Source of the DNA: an uncultured Paraprevotella sp.
GTDB lineage: Bacteria; Bacteroidota; Bacteroidia; Bacteroidales; Bacteroidaceae
Length of the DNA: 64,000 nt
Assembly: GCA_910586505.1 (NCBI GenBank)
Contig: CAJUGV010000002.1
Span: 1-64,000 of the forward strand
Reading direction: 5' to 3'
The notes under the pieces are model-generated. The model was not told where the DNA came from. It did not search any database and worked only from the letters and a program-made list of their open reading frames with translations. Position 1 is the stretch's first letter. Each line of letters opens with the position of its first letter. This document shows, piece by piece, positions 43,573 through 50,872 of the stretch. A program made the position numbers and the translations under genes.

Positions 43573-43632
43573 GTTTTTCATAGTATTAGATTTAAGGTTA
43601 ACAAAGGTTGGGCTCGGCGGAGCCCCTTTTTT
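43573..43632 (+). ncRNA. Candidate ~60-nt small RNA
   Basis: The predicted transcript starts about 7 bases after the -7 element and ends at a hairpin with stem GGGCTC/GAGCCC (43610-43615 with 43620-43625), a GGCG loop and a T6 tract. The 30 or so bases before the hairpin are A/T-rich and single-stranded in appearance. A GTG-started frame crosses it but would be read through the terminator, so a noncoding RNA is the better reading. No known family is recognised. Confidence 0.5.
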
Positions 43633-43715
43633 ATATCCTTATGAATTTGTGGGTACTTTCAATAATAGATGTCATACAATGATATCAGGGGATTGTGAGG
43701 AGAAGAAATAAAAAT

Positions 43716-43741
43716 CAGGTCGGGTTTTATTCCCCGACCTG
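43716..43741. other. 9-bp intergenic hairpin
   Basis: CAGGTCGGG (43716-43724) pairs with CCCGACCTG (43733-43741) around an 8-base loop. No T-run follows, so it may be a structure in a longer read-through transcript. Confidence 0.5.
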
Positions 43742-43960
43742 CCTGATTCAGAAAACATAGATTCTTTATAGTTTAGGTTTCGTTTGCTTATATAAATTCA
43801 AATTGTCGTTCTTGCATCTGTGTTATTTTTGCTTTTCCGCTTCAGGCGGCTTGTCTTTTCTTACTTATGTTGTTTTCTGTTTCAAGTTTGTTTTCTTTTA
43901 ATGTTCCAATTCTCTTCTTTTTCTGTTGCAAATATCGGGCTTTCTTGTGAGGTGAAAAAG

Positions 43961-44007
43961 GGATTTTTCCTATTTGGCGGTAGGATTTTCCCTATTATGT
44001 GATAGGG
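43961..44007. repeat. Direct repeat pair and hairpin upstream of the ligase gene
   Basis: GGATTTTTCCTATT (43961-43974) and GGATTTTCCCTATT (43983-43996) differ at one base and are 22 bp apart, two helical turns. CCCTAT/ATAGGG (43990-43995 with 44002-44007) adds an inverted copy. The layout resembles a regulator site about 130 bp upstream of the ligase promoter. The rest of 43745-44120 is T-rich with no gene. Confidence 0.4.
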
Positions 44008-44122
44008 GCGTGTGTTTATATGAATTGGGATACTTAAGAATGGACAGCTGTGAATTGAATATTTGAAGTATCATTCTTATAACTTTATGTCTTGTTTTGC
44101 TCACATTTTCATTTTAAAACTA

Positions 44123-44130
44123 TATCTTTG
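44123..44130 (+). promoter_or_regulatory. Promoter of the ligase/ACT operon
   Basis: TATCTTTG matches TAnnTTTG. It places the transcript start near 44137, which disfavours the ATG at 44139 and favours the ATG at 44160. Confidence 0.6.
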
Positions 44131-44159
44131 CTTTTATTATGAATAAAACACGAACTGGG

Positions 44160-45461
44160 ATGTATTATTTACATAAACAAATGGAAACGCTGACTCGTGC
44201 AGAGCTGGAGGCCTTACAGTTGGAACGACTTGAAGAGACGATTGAGCGTTGTATGAATACTTTTTTCTACCGGAGTAGATTTGAGGCTTGCGGAATTGTT
44301 CCGAAAGATATCCGTACGCTGGACGACTTGCACAAGATACCATTTACTACCAAGCAGGATTTGCGGGATAATTATCCGTTTGGATTGGCAGCTGTTCCGA
44401 TGAGTGATGTAGTGCGTTTGCATTCTTCAAGCGGGACTACGGGCACTCCTACGGTTATTTTACATACGCAAAAAGACCTTGACGAGTGGGCTAATGCTGT
44501 GGCTCGTTGCCTTCACATGGTGGGGTTACGGCGTGGTGATGTGTTTCAAAATTCATCAGGATACGGAATGTTTACGGGTGGTCTTGGATTTCAATATGGT
44601 GCGGAGCGGCTTGGTATGCTCACTGTGCCGGCAGCTGCCGGGAACACATTGCGGCAGATCAAGTTTATAATGGATTTTGGTACTACCGCCTTGCATGCGA
44701 TACCGAGTTATGCCAGTCGCCTTCATGAGGTGATGGAAGAGGTGGGGGTCAATCCCGAGCGTGATACGAAGCTTCACACGCTGATAATAGGAGCTGAGCC
44801 GCATTCGGAGGAGCAGCGACGGAAGATAGAGAGAATGCTTGGTGTGAAGGCTTATAATTCGTTCGGCATGTCGGAAATGTGCGGTCCGGGAGTGGCGTTC
44901 GAGTGTAAGGAACAAAACGGTATGCACATCTGGGAAGATTATTATATAGTGGAGATTGTGGATCCTGTGACGCTTGAACCGGTTCCGGAAGGGGAGGTCG
45001 GTGAATTGGTGTTGACTACTATCAACCGAGAAGCTATGCCCTTGCTGCGTTATCGGACGCGTGATCTTACACGGATTTTACCAGGCGAATGTCCTTGTGG
45101 GCGGCATCATAAACGTCTTGACCGTATGAAGGGGAGAAGCGATGACATGATGATTCTGAAAGGTGTCAACATTTTCCCCATACAGATAGAGACCATATTG
45201 ATGCAGTTTGAGGAGTTGTGTACAGACTACCTGATTACATTGACCAATGAAGAGGCTAATGATTTGATGACTGTTGAGGTGGAATTAAAAGAATTCAGTG
45301 ATGATTATCCGCGTTTGCAGTCTTTGACGCGCGAGATTATTCACAGACTGAAAGATGAGATCCTTATCACGCCATTGGTCAGACTTGTGCCTAAGGGCTC
45401 TCTTCCTAAGCAGGAGGGGAAGGCTGTCAGAGTAAGAGATTTAAGAAGAACGTTAATTTAG
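44160..45461 (+). CDS. Phenylacetate-CoA ligase (PaaK-like)
   Basis: This adenylate-forming enzyme couples an aryl acid to CoA using ATP. The 433-aa length is typical of PaaK. Motifs are SSSGTTGTPT (P-loop, near 90-99), FGMSEMCGPG (A4/A5 region) and RYRTRDLTR, with C-terminal GRSDDMMILKGVNIFP. In gut Bacteroidales such ligases handle phenylacetate or related aryl acids from amino-acid fermentation. The ATG at 44160 fits the family N-terminus (about ten residues before the ETLTRAELEALQ helix); 44139 is the alternative. It is followed after 12 bases by an ACT protein. Confidence 0.9.
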   Translation: MYYLHKQMETLTRAELEALQLERLEETIERCMNTFFYRSRFEACGIVPKDIRTLDDLHKIPFTTKQDLRDNYPFGLAAVPMSDVVRLHSSSGTTGTPTVILHTQKDLDEWANAVARCLHMVGLRRGDVFQNSSGYGMFTGGLGFQYGAERLGMLTVPAAAGNTLRQIKFIMDFGTTALHAIPSYASRLHEVMEEVGVNPERDTKLHTLIIGAEPHSEEQRRKIERMLGVKAYNSFGMSEMCGPGVAFECKEQNGMHIWEDYYIVEIVDPVTLEPVPEGEVGELVLTTINREAMPLLRYRTRDLTRILPGECPCGRHHKRLDRMKGRSDDMMILKGVNIFPIQIETILMQFEELCTDYLITLTNEEANDLMTVEVELKEFSDDYPRLQSLTREIIHRLKDEILITPLVRLVPKGSLPKQEGKAVRVRDLRRTLI

Positions 45462-45473
45462 CATGAAAATAAT

Positions 45474-45902
45474 ATGACTGTACATCAAATATCTGTTTTT
45501 GTAGAGAACAAGTCAGGCACTCTTTTGCGTGTGCTGGATTTATTTAAAGAAGCTGGCATTCAACTCATCGCATCTACTGTATCAGATACCGTGGAATATG
45601 GTATTTATCGCATTATTTGTTCCGAACCATTGAGGGCTGTCGATGTTCTGGCACAATCAGGCATTTCGGCCAGCCTGTCGGAAGTGTTTGCCATTACGCT
45701 CAATAACACTCCGGGACGTGCGGCGGATGCCGTGCGAGGTCTTACGGAAGAGGGGATAGGCATATCTTATCTTTATTCGTTTCTTTTGTCCGGTAAAGGG
45801 ATTCTGGTGTTCCGTACGGATGATTCCGTGCGTACTGAAATGTTGATCCGCAGACATGGAATGGAAGCTTTGGATGATAAAGCGCTGATGGCTTTAGTCT
45901 GA
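45474..45902 (+). CDS. Tandem ACT domain protein
   Basis: The 142-aa protein consists of two ACT-like domains (about 1-68 and 70-142), the first beginning VHQISVFVENKSGTLLRVLDLFKEAGI and the second FAITLNNTPGRAADAV. Proteins of this kind accompany phenylacetate-CoA ligase genes and probably sense an aromatic amino acid. It is cotranscribed with the ligase upstream. No enzymatic motif is visible. Confidence 0.9.
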   Translation: MTVHQISVFVENKSGTLLRVLDLFKEAGIQLIASTVSDTVEYGIYRIICSEPLRAVDVLAQSGISASLSEVFAITLNNTPGRAADAVRGLTEEGIGISYLYSFLLSGKGILVFRTDDSVRTEMLIRRHGMEALDDKALMALV

Positions 45903-45922
45903 CGGAAAAGTATGATTCGGCA

Positions 45923-46192
45923 TTATTCCCGCCAATAGTTGCGGGCTATACGAAACATGCGTTGGCGGTTGGGTACGGTTTGCATTTCTTCGTCTACCAT
46001 ACAGAGGTCGGACAAGGCATATATGTCTTCGGCTTCATCTGTTTGTAAGCAGTCCGACGTGTGGAACAGATGGTTCCGGGCGTCGGATATTTTTATACTG
46101 GCCGTGCAATAGAAGGGGTCTCCCACACGGTGGATTTCCTGAAGAGTGAAGCGGTAGAATGCTTCTACAAAATCGTTTATTTCTTCTTTCAT
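45923..46192 (-). CDS. Small conserved-looking protein, unknown
   Basis: I do not recognise the family. The 89-aa product is acidic and cytosolic (no signal or membrane segment), with three cysteines and a helical N-terminus (EINDFVEAFYRFTLQEIHR) followed by strand-like segments. It is convergent with the ACT gene and 130 bases from the AraC gene. Codon use and the compact frame look genuine, but there is no motif to suggest a role. Confidence 0.6.
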   Translation of the reverse strand: MKEEINDFVEAFYRFTLQEIHRVGDPFYCTASIKISDARNHLFHTSDCLQTDEAEDIYALSDLCMVDEEMQTVPNRQRMFRIARNYWRE

Positions 46193-46321
46193 TGATTTCT
46201 TGTATTTGTTGGGTTTCCTAGAATATGTAGGGAATAAGTGCGGTGTTTTCGGTTCTGGCTTTACAGGTCCATATTCGGTTTCCGGTCATTAATCTTAATC
46301 GAAACGGAGGTTGAGAACAGA

Positions 46322-47134
46322 TTAAGAAACCTGGGTTAGTGCAACTCCGAAATGTTTTTTGAAAGCGTTGGAAAAATGCGAAAGATTCTTAAAGCCAACC
46401 CGGATGTACACGTCGGAGGCAGCAAGGCCTTCTTTTAACATTGTCATTGCAGCATCAAGACGTTTATGCATTATCCATCTTGCAGGAGTTTCACCTCCTG
46501 TCATTTTTGCAAACTTACGTTTGAATGAAGAAAGGCTGCGTCCCGAATAATGGGCAAACTCCTCTATGCTTAGTTCACTAAGATAATTGTTTCTCATAAA
46601 TTCCTGTAAATCGGTACGCCATGCCGGAGTGTAGTCGAAGAGCATCGGTATAAGTTGTGGTTTCTGTTCTATAAGAATTATGAGCATTTCTTGAAGTTTC
46701 ACTTTCATAAGCTTATGTGACGGACTGTTGCTCTCGGTAAAATATTTATCAAGAGAGCGAAAATATCCTGAAATAAAATTGTTTTTCTCTATAGGGATAT
46801 AAAGTTGTTTGCCTAAAGTGTCGTTCAATTTGATATTGGGAATTGTAATAAGGGATGCGATATCTTTCATAAGTCGCGAATCAAGGTGCAGGAATACTCC
46901 GTTGAAAGGTGTTGAACCTATAGGTTGTTTAATCTTGTGGACGAGGTGATTCTTACGTATAAAGGCGGCTTCACCGGCATGGATTATTATTTTTTTAGAA
47001 GAATTATATACGATCATTTTACCGGAGAAAATGAAAGCGAGCATATGTTCAGTTACTTTTTCTTCACATATCATATCCTTGTCGGAATAACAACGGTGGA
47101 ATATCTTGCCTATATGTTGGTGAAGTTCAGTCAT
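46322..47134 (-). CDS. AraC-family transcriptional regulator
   Basis: This 270-aa regulator has an N-terminal cupin-like sensor (about 20-160) and a C-terminal double helix-turn-helix (about 175-268). Helices are visible in LSIEEFAHYSGRSLSSFKRKFAKMTG and VYIRVGFKNLSHFSNAFKKHFG. The start is uncertain: the predicted -7 element ends only 8 bases before ATG 47134, so ATG 47074 (MICEEKVTEHML) may be used. It lies downstream of the alcohol dehydrogenase on the same strand and is the likely regulator of that gene. Confidence 0.88.
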   Translation of the reverse strand: MTELHQHIGKIFHRCYSDKDMICEEKVTEHMLAFIFSGKMIVYNSSKKIIIHAGEAAFIRKNHLVHKIKQPIGSTPFNGVFLHLDSRLMKDIASLITIPNIKLNDTLGKQLYIPIEKNNFISGYFRSLDKYFTESNSPSHKLMKVKLQEMLIILIEQKPQLIPMLFDYTPAWRTDLQEFMRNNYLSELSIEEFAHYSGRSLSSFKRKFAKMTGGETPARWIMHKRLDAAMTMLKEGLAASDVYIRVGFKNLSHFSNAFKKHFGVALTQVS

Positions 47135-47141
47135 ATCATTG

Positions 47142-47149
47142 CAAAATTA
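47142..47149 (-). promoter_or_regulatory. Promoter of the AraC gene
   Basis: TAATTTTG on the minus strand matches TAnnTTTG. It is only 8 bases before the longest possible ATG. Confidence 0.5.
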
Positions 47150-47166
47150 TAAAATTTTCTGTTATG

Positions 47167-47185
47167 TCCCGAACTTTGTTCGGGA
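47167..47185. repeat. 8-3-8 palindrome upstream of the AraC gene
   Basis: TCCCGAAC-TTT-GTTCGGGA is a perfect interrupted palindrome centred about 41 bp upstream of the predicted AraC transcript start. It could be an operator, or the remains of a terminator for the dehydrogenase gene, but no T-run follows. Confidence 0.5.
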
Positions 47186-47290
47186 TGTTCCAGCATAATC
47201 ATTGTAGATTTTGTTAGGAATTGGAAGTGTATTGCAGTTCCAAAAGAGGGTGGGTATTCTGCCTCCAATTATTGCGTCATTTGTATGCAA

Positions 47291-48475
47291 CTACCGGTTT
47301 GCCATGTTGTAGATAGTAATCATATCTTCGTAAGAGAGAACTTTCAGCCGACCTGTCGTTGAAGTTTTTCCGAGGCTGCATTTTTCAGCCATTTCGCAAA
47401 TTTCATAATCAGTAGTTTTGCGGCCAGGAGGTTCGGGAATAGAGGTCGGCATGCCGATTGTCTTATAAAATGTTTTCATGGCTTCAATACTATTTTTTGC
47501 TGTTGTTTCGGGAGAATGGAAATCGTTTGTGACTCCCATGACATTGACTGCAAATTGGGCGAAACGTGTAGTAGCCTCCATAAGAATGTATTCTGCCCAG
47601 TGAGGCCAGATCGCGGAAAGTCCCGCACCGTGAGCTACATCAAACATTGCACTAAGTTCGTGTTCAAGCATATGGGTGGCAAAGTCACTTGTAATGCCAC
47701 AGCCTGTCAGATTGTTGTGTGCCAAACTTCCGGCCCACATTATCTGACTGCGCAGGAGATAGTCATCCGGGGCGGAAATTACTTTTGGAGCACATTCACG
47801 AACGGTTTTCATTACGGCTTCAGCGATTGCATCCGTCAGGAGCATGTCTTTATCATGAGAAAAGTAACGTTCCATTGTGTGCATCATTATATCGACAGCT
47901 CCACAGGCGGTCTGGTATGCAGAGAGTGTAAAAGTACGTATTGGATTCATCACCGCAAATCGGGGGCGGCAAAGGTCATCGTTGTAAGCACGTTTTGACA
48001 GTTTCTCCTCTTTGCTTATCACGCAGCCGTTACTCATTTCACTGCCGGCTGCAGGAATAGTCAGTACCACTCCCACTGGATAGGAGGCAATGGCTTTAGC
48101 TTTGTCACAGAAAAAGTCCCACACATCACCGTTATAGGCAATACCATAGGCAATGGCTTTTGATGAATCTATTACACTTCTTCCGCCGACCGCAAGAATA
48201 AAATCAATGTTTTCTTTTCTGGAAAGACAGATACCTTCATAAACTTTTGAGAGAATGGGATTAGGGACAACTCCTCCAAGTTCTACAAAAGGAACTTCTG
48301 CCTCATTAAGTTGCCTGCGTACCACATCAAGCAACCCCGACCTTTCAGCACTTTTGCCGCCATAATGAACCAATACTTTGCTTGCACCATACTTTTTTAC
48401 AAGTTTGCCAATTGCTTTTTCCGATTCTTTGCCGAATACGACTTCTGTCGGTGAGTAGTAATTAAAATCTTTCAT
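47291..48475 (-). CDS. Iron-dependent alcohol dehydrogenase (BDH type)
   Basis: This 394-aa group III alcohol dehydrogenase reduces aldehydes to alcohols with NAD(P)H. The N-terminal NAD-binding domain holds GGRSVIDSSKAIAYG (the GGGS motif with Arg for the third Gly). The metal ligands are in the histidine series DIMMHTMERYFSH, LEHELSAMFDVAHGAGLS. The N-terminus NYYSPTEVVFGK is typical of YqhD/butanol-dehydrogenase-like enzymes. An electrophile- or alcohol-responsive role under the nearby AraC regulator is plausible. Tandem palindromes lie upstream of its promoter. Confidence 0.92.
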   Translation of the reverse strand: MKDFNYYSPTEVVFGKESEKAIGKLVKKYGASKVLVHYGGKSAERSGLLDVVRRQLNEAEVPFVELGGVVPNPILSKVYEGICLSRKENIDFILAVGGRSVIDSSKAIAYGIAYNGDVWDFFCDKAKAIASYPVGVVLTIPAAGSEMSNGCVISKEEKLSKRAYNDDLCRPRFAVMNPIRTFTLSAYQTACGAVDIMMHTMERYFSHDKDMLLTDAIAEAVMKTVRECAPKVISAPDDYLLRSQIMWAGSLAHNNLTGCGITSDFATHMLEHELSAMFDVAHGAGLSAIWPHWAEYILMEATTRFAQFAVNVMGVTNDFHSPETTAKNSIEAMKTFYKTIGMPTSIPEPPGRKTTDYEICEMAEKCSLGKTSTTGRLKVLSYEDMITIYNMANR

Positions 48476-48512
48476 CGTGAATATAATCCTTAAGTTTTAT
48501 TATTTCCCGACG

Positions 48513-48520
48513 CAAAATTA
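48513..48520 (-). promoter_or_regulatory. Promoter of the alcohol dehydrogenase
   Basis: TAATTTTG on the minus strand matches TAnnTTTG, 37 bases before the ATG. Confidence 0.6.
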
Positions 48521-48537
48521 GGGAGATAAATAATGCG

Positions 48538-48579
48538 GGACTTTTCTGAAAAGTCCAAACTGATTTTTCTGAAAGGTCC
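48538..48579. promoter_or_regulatory. Tandem palindromic operators upstream of the dehydrogenase
   Basis: GGACTTTTCTGAAAAGTCC (48538-48556) is a perfect 9-1-9 palindrome. A second copy at 48561-48579 matches it at 16 of 19 positions, with centres 23 bp apart. They sit about 41 and 64 bp upstream of the predicted start of transcription, typical activator positions. The AraC-type regulator downstream is the natural candidate. The remainder of 48580-48778 holds nothing I can identify. Confidence 0.7.
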
Positions 48580-48778
48580 ATCCGATAAAAATTATTACAA
48601 GTGAATGTCAATAAGATGGGAATCATCCGTTTGGGTTTTAGGGGGCATCTTACGCTGGATTTTCCAGCTATCAAATCAAAAGGTTGTTTCATCACAATTA
48701 GAAATATAGTCGCAGAACCTCATCACAATAAAGGGGAAAATGTGAATTTAGGTAAGAAAACTGATATCTATAATAATT

Positions 48779-48804
48779 TTATTAGTAATAATGTTATTAG
48801 TAAT
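48779..48804. repeat. 11-bp direct repeats before the ATPase promoter
   Basis: TTATTAGTAAT occurs at 48779-48789 and 48794-48804, a 15-bp period, immediately upstream of the ATPase -7 element. A related TAATATTA lies beside it. The run is strongly A/T-biased and could be a regulator site. Confidence 0.5.
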
Positions 48805-48816
48805 TGTAATATTACC

Positions 48817-48824
48817 TACCTTTG
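48817..48824 (+). promoter_or_regulatory. Promoter of the AAA ATPase gene
   Basis: TACCTTTG matches TAnnTTTG, 23 bases before ATG 48848. Confidence 0.6.
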
Positions 48825-48847
48825 TCTCAGAATAATGTTTGAAGATT

Positions 48848-49987
48848 ATGGAGAATAAGCCTTTTATATTCGGCGTGGCTACATCGGGCGATCATTTTAC
48901 CGATCGTGAGAAAGAAACGGAGCGTTTGTTGCTGAATTTTCGGCATGGCGTAAATACAGTGTTGATTTCGCCTCGTCGTTGGGGCAAGACTTCATTGGTA
49001 CAGAAGGCATGTCGCTTGGCGCAATCCGACAAATTGAAAGTTGTGTATCTCGATATTTTCTCGTGTCGTAGCGACCAGGATTTTTATGACGCATTCGCGG
49101 CTGCCGTTCTTAAACAAACATCTTCAAAGCTAGATGAGTGGTTGGAAAATGTCAAGCTGTTTCTTTCAAGAGTAAGTCCAAAAATATCAATGGGCACAGA
49201 TCCCATGACGGATTTTTCCATATCGCTTGAAATGGCTCCCAAAAGCAACGATGTTGATGAGATTTTGCAACTTCCGGAGAAAATAGCGCAGAGGAAAAAC
49301 TGTAATATTGTCGTGTGTATTGATGAATTTCAGCAGATCGCTGAGTTCAAGGATTCAAAAACATTTCAGAAACGGTTGCGTACCGTGTGGCAACTACAAA
49401 AGTCGGTATCTTATTGTTTGTTCGGTAGCAAGAAACATTTGATGAATGAACTTTTTGAAAAAAGGAGTCTTCCATTCTATAAATTCGGTGATGCTATTTA
49501 TTTGCCAAAAATCGGAACATCGGATTGGGTTGGTTATATATGCAGCCGTTTTGAAGCTACTGGTAAGCAGATTTCAAAAGAGTTAGCTGAAAAAATATGT
49601 CGGAGAGTTGATAATCATTCGTCCTATGTGCAGCAGTTAGCATGGTTGGTATGGATCCATACGGATAAGAATGCCACTGAACAGGATTTAGAGGCCGCGT
49701 ATCAGGATATTATAGATCAGAACACTCCTTTGTTCGAGAAACAGACCGAAAGTCTTACTACCTATCAGATGAATTTTCTGCGAGCGATCATAGACGGGGT
49801 TCACAGCGAATTTACCACGCGAGAGGTTTTGCAAAAATACAAACTCGGTTCGTCGGCCAATGTCAGCATTGTAAAACGGGCGTTAGTCAAAAAAGAACTT
49901 ATTGAAATTGAAAAACGCCGAGTGGTCATTCCTGATCCGGTGATGAAAGTGTGGCTACAAAAGGAGTTAGGGATATACGGGAGTTGA
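48848..49987 (+). CDS. Orphan AAA ATPase (archaeal-ATPase-like)
   Basis: This 379-aa ATP-binding protein has Walker A SPRRWGKTS (about 41-49) and Walker B IVVCIDEFQQI (about 155-165). A sensor-like FGSKKHLM segment and a C-terminal winged-helix-like region (about 310-370) follow. It belongs to the STAND/archaeal-ATPase type of 'ATP-binding protein' common as scattered genes in Bacteroides. No partner nuclease or DUF234 domain is present. I start at ATG 48848; TTG 48839 is in frame. Its role is unknown; related proteins occur near mobile or defence genes. Confidence 0.85.
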   Translation: MENKPFIFGVATSGDHFTDREKETERLLLNFRHGVNTVLISPRRWGKTSLVQKACRLAQSDKLKVVYLDIFSCRSDQDFYDAFAAAVLKQTSSKLDEWLENVKLFLSRVSPKISMGTDPMTDFSISLEMAPKSNDVDEILQLPEKIAQRKNCNIVVCIDEFQQIAEFKDSKTFQKRLRTVWQLQKSVSYCLFGSKKHLMNELFEKRSLPFYKFGDAIYLPKIGTSDWVGYICSRFEATGKQISKELAEKICRRVDNHSSYVQQLAWLVWIHTDKNATEQDLEAAYQDIIDQNTPLFEKQTESLTTYQMNFLRAIIDGVHSEFTTREVLQKYKLGSSANVSIVKRALVKKELIEIEKRRVVIPDPVMKVWLQKELGIYGS

Positions 49988-50127
49988 ATCCATACAAGGC
50001 TGTTTGAGGCGTTCTTTTGTTTTTATATAGTACGTTGACCGCTTCCTGTTGTTGGGTGGGAAAGAGTGCTTTGTCGGATTTTTTCAATACACTTTTGGCC
50101 ACAAGAAGTCGGATGGTATAGAGCTGG

Positions 50128-50194
50128 ATTTTCATGGGCATCAAAATTTATTTTGATGCCCATGAAAATTATTTTTCGTCCTCATGAAAATTTT
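50128..50194. repeat. Intergenic palindrome (copy C)
   Basis: The 49988-50428 gap contains no gene. A perfect 20-bp inverted repeat, 50128-50147 with 50150-50169, starts ATTTTCATGGGCAT, almost the same as ATTTTCATGAGCAT in copy B. It is followed by CCTCATGAAAATTTT (50180-50194), which also recurs in the loop of copy B. I see no other feature in 50195-50360. Confidence 0.7.
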
Positions 50195-50360
50195 GCGGAT
50201 AGGGCATAAGTCCGGACGGAAGAGGAGACGAGGGTGTGAAGCAAGTATGATGTAAGGAATTACTTATTCAGTATTCCTGATGTTTCAGTAGGGATTTGCT
50301 TGTGTGGGATCGTTGTGAAAAGATAAGATCGGACTTCGAAAAGCTGTGATGTATGCTAGG

Positions 50361-50412
50361 AAAGACAAAACGCCGCAACTCCCTTTAAAAAGAGTTGCGG
50401 CGTTTTGTCTTT
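50361..50412 (-). terminator. Terminator of the arabinose/pentose operon
   Basis: A perfect 21-bp stem, 50361-50381 with 50392-50412, has a 10-base loop and A/T edges. It lies 17 bases beyond the rpiB stop on the minus strand. Confidence 0.93.
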
Positions 50413-50428
50413 ATGACAAGGAAGCGTG

Positions 50429-50872
50429 TTATTTCACTGCCATCTTATCGATTCGTTTCTGATGGCGTCCGCCTTCAAAATCGGTAGCAAAGAACTCGTC
50501 CATAATTTTGCGTGCCATGTCGGTGTCGATGAAGCGCCCGGGCATGACAAGGACGTTGGCATCGTTGTGCTGACGGCACAAATGGGCTATTTCCGGAATC
50601 CAGCTCAGTCCGGCACGGATTCCCTGATGTTTGTTCAGCGTCATGCTGATGCCTTCGCCGCTACCGCAGATCGCGATGCCGGGATAGCATTCCCCGCTTT
50701 CTACAGCGAGTGCCAGCGGATGTGCGTAATCAGCGTAGTCGCAACTGTCTTCGCTGTCCGTACCGAAGTCCCTGAAAGTGTAACCTTTTTCGGTCAAGTA
50801 TTCTTTTACGAATTGTTTGAGGGCGTATCCGGCATGGTCTGAAGCCAGACCTACAGTTTTAACCGTAAGCAT
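50429..50872 (-). CDS. rpiB: Ribose-5-phosphate isomerase B
   Basis: Interconverts ribose-5-phosphate and ribulose-5-phosphate. The 147-aa protein has GLASDHAGYALK at the N-terminus and the active-site cysteine strand CGSGEGISMTLNK (about 66-78), with RAGL and the HNDANVLVMPGR motif typical of RpiB. Its start overlaps the transketolase stop by one base (TGATG), so the two are translationally coupled. Last gene of the arabinose operon. Confidence 0.95.
   Translation of the reverse strand: MLTVKTVGLASDHAGYALKQFVKEYLTEKGYTFRDFGTDSEDSCDYADYAHPLALAVESGECYPGIAICGSGEGISMTLNKHQGIRAGLSWIPEIAHLCRQHNDANVLVMPGRFIDTDMARKIMDEFFATDFEGGRHQKRIDKMAVK

Noticed and set aside
43502..43711. Possible 69-aa protein in the intergenic region
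   Set aside because: The frame runs through a terminator hairpin and a second hairpin; the sRNA reading explains the promoter and terminator better.
48462..48695. 77-codon minus-strand frame overlapping the dehydrogenase start
   Set aside because: It covers the dehydrogenase promoter and tandem operators; no family resemblance.
48601..48858. 85-codon frame upstream of the ATPase
   Set aside because: It crosses the predicted ATPase promoter and repeats and has low-complexity Asn-rich ends; probably chance.
46322..49987. Recent mobile-element insertion carrying AraC, dehydrogenase and ATPase
   Set aside because: No integrase, transposase, target duplication or flanking tRNA was found; only a repeat copy nearby.
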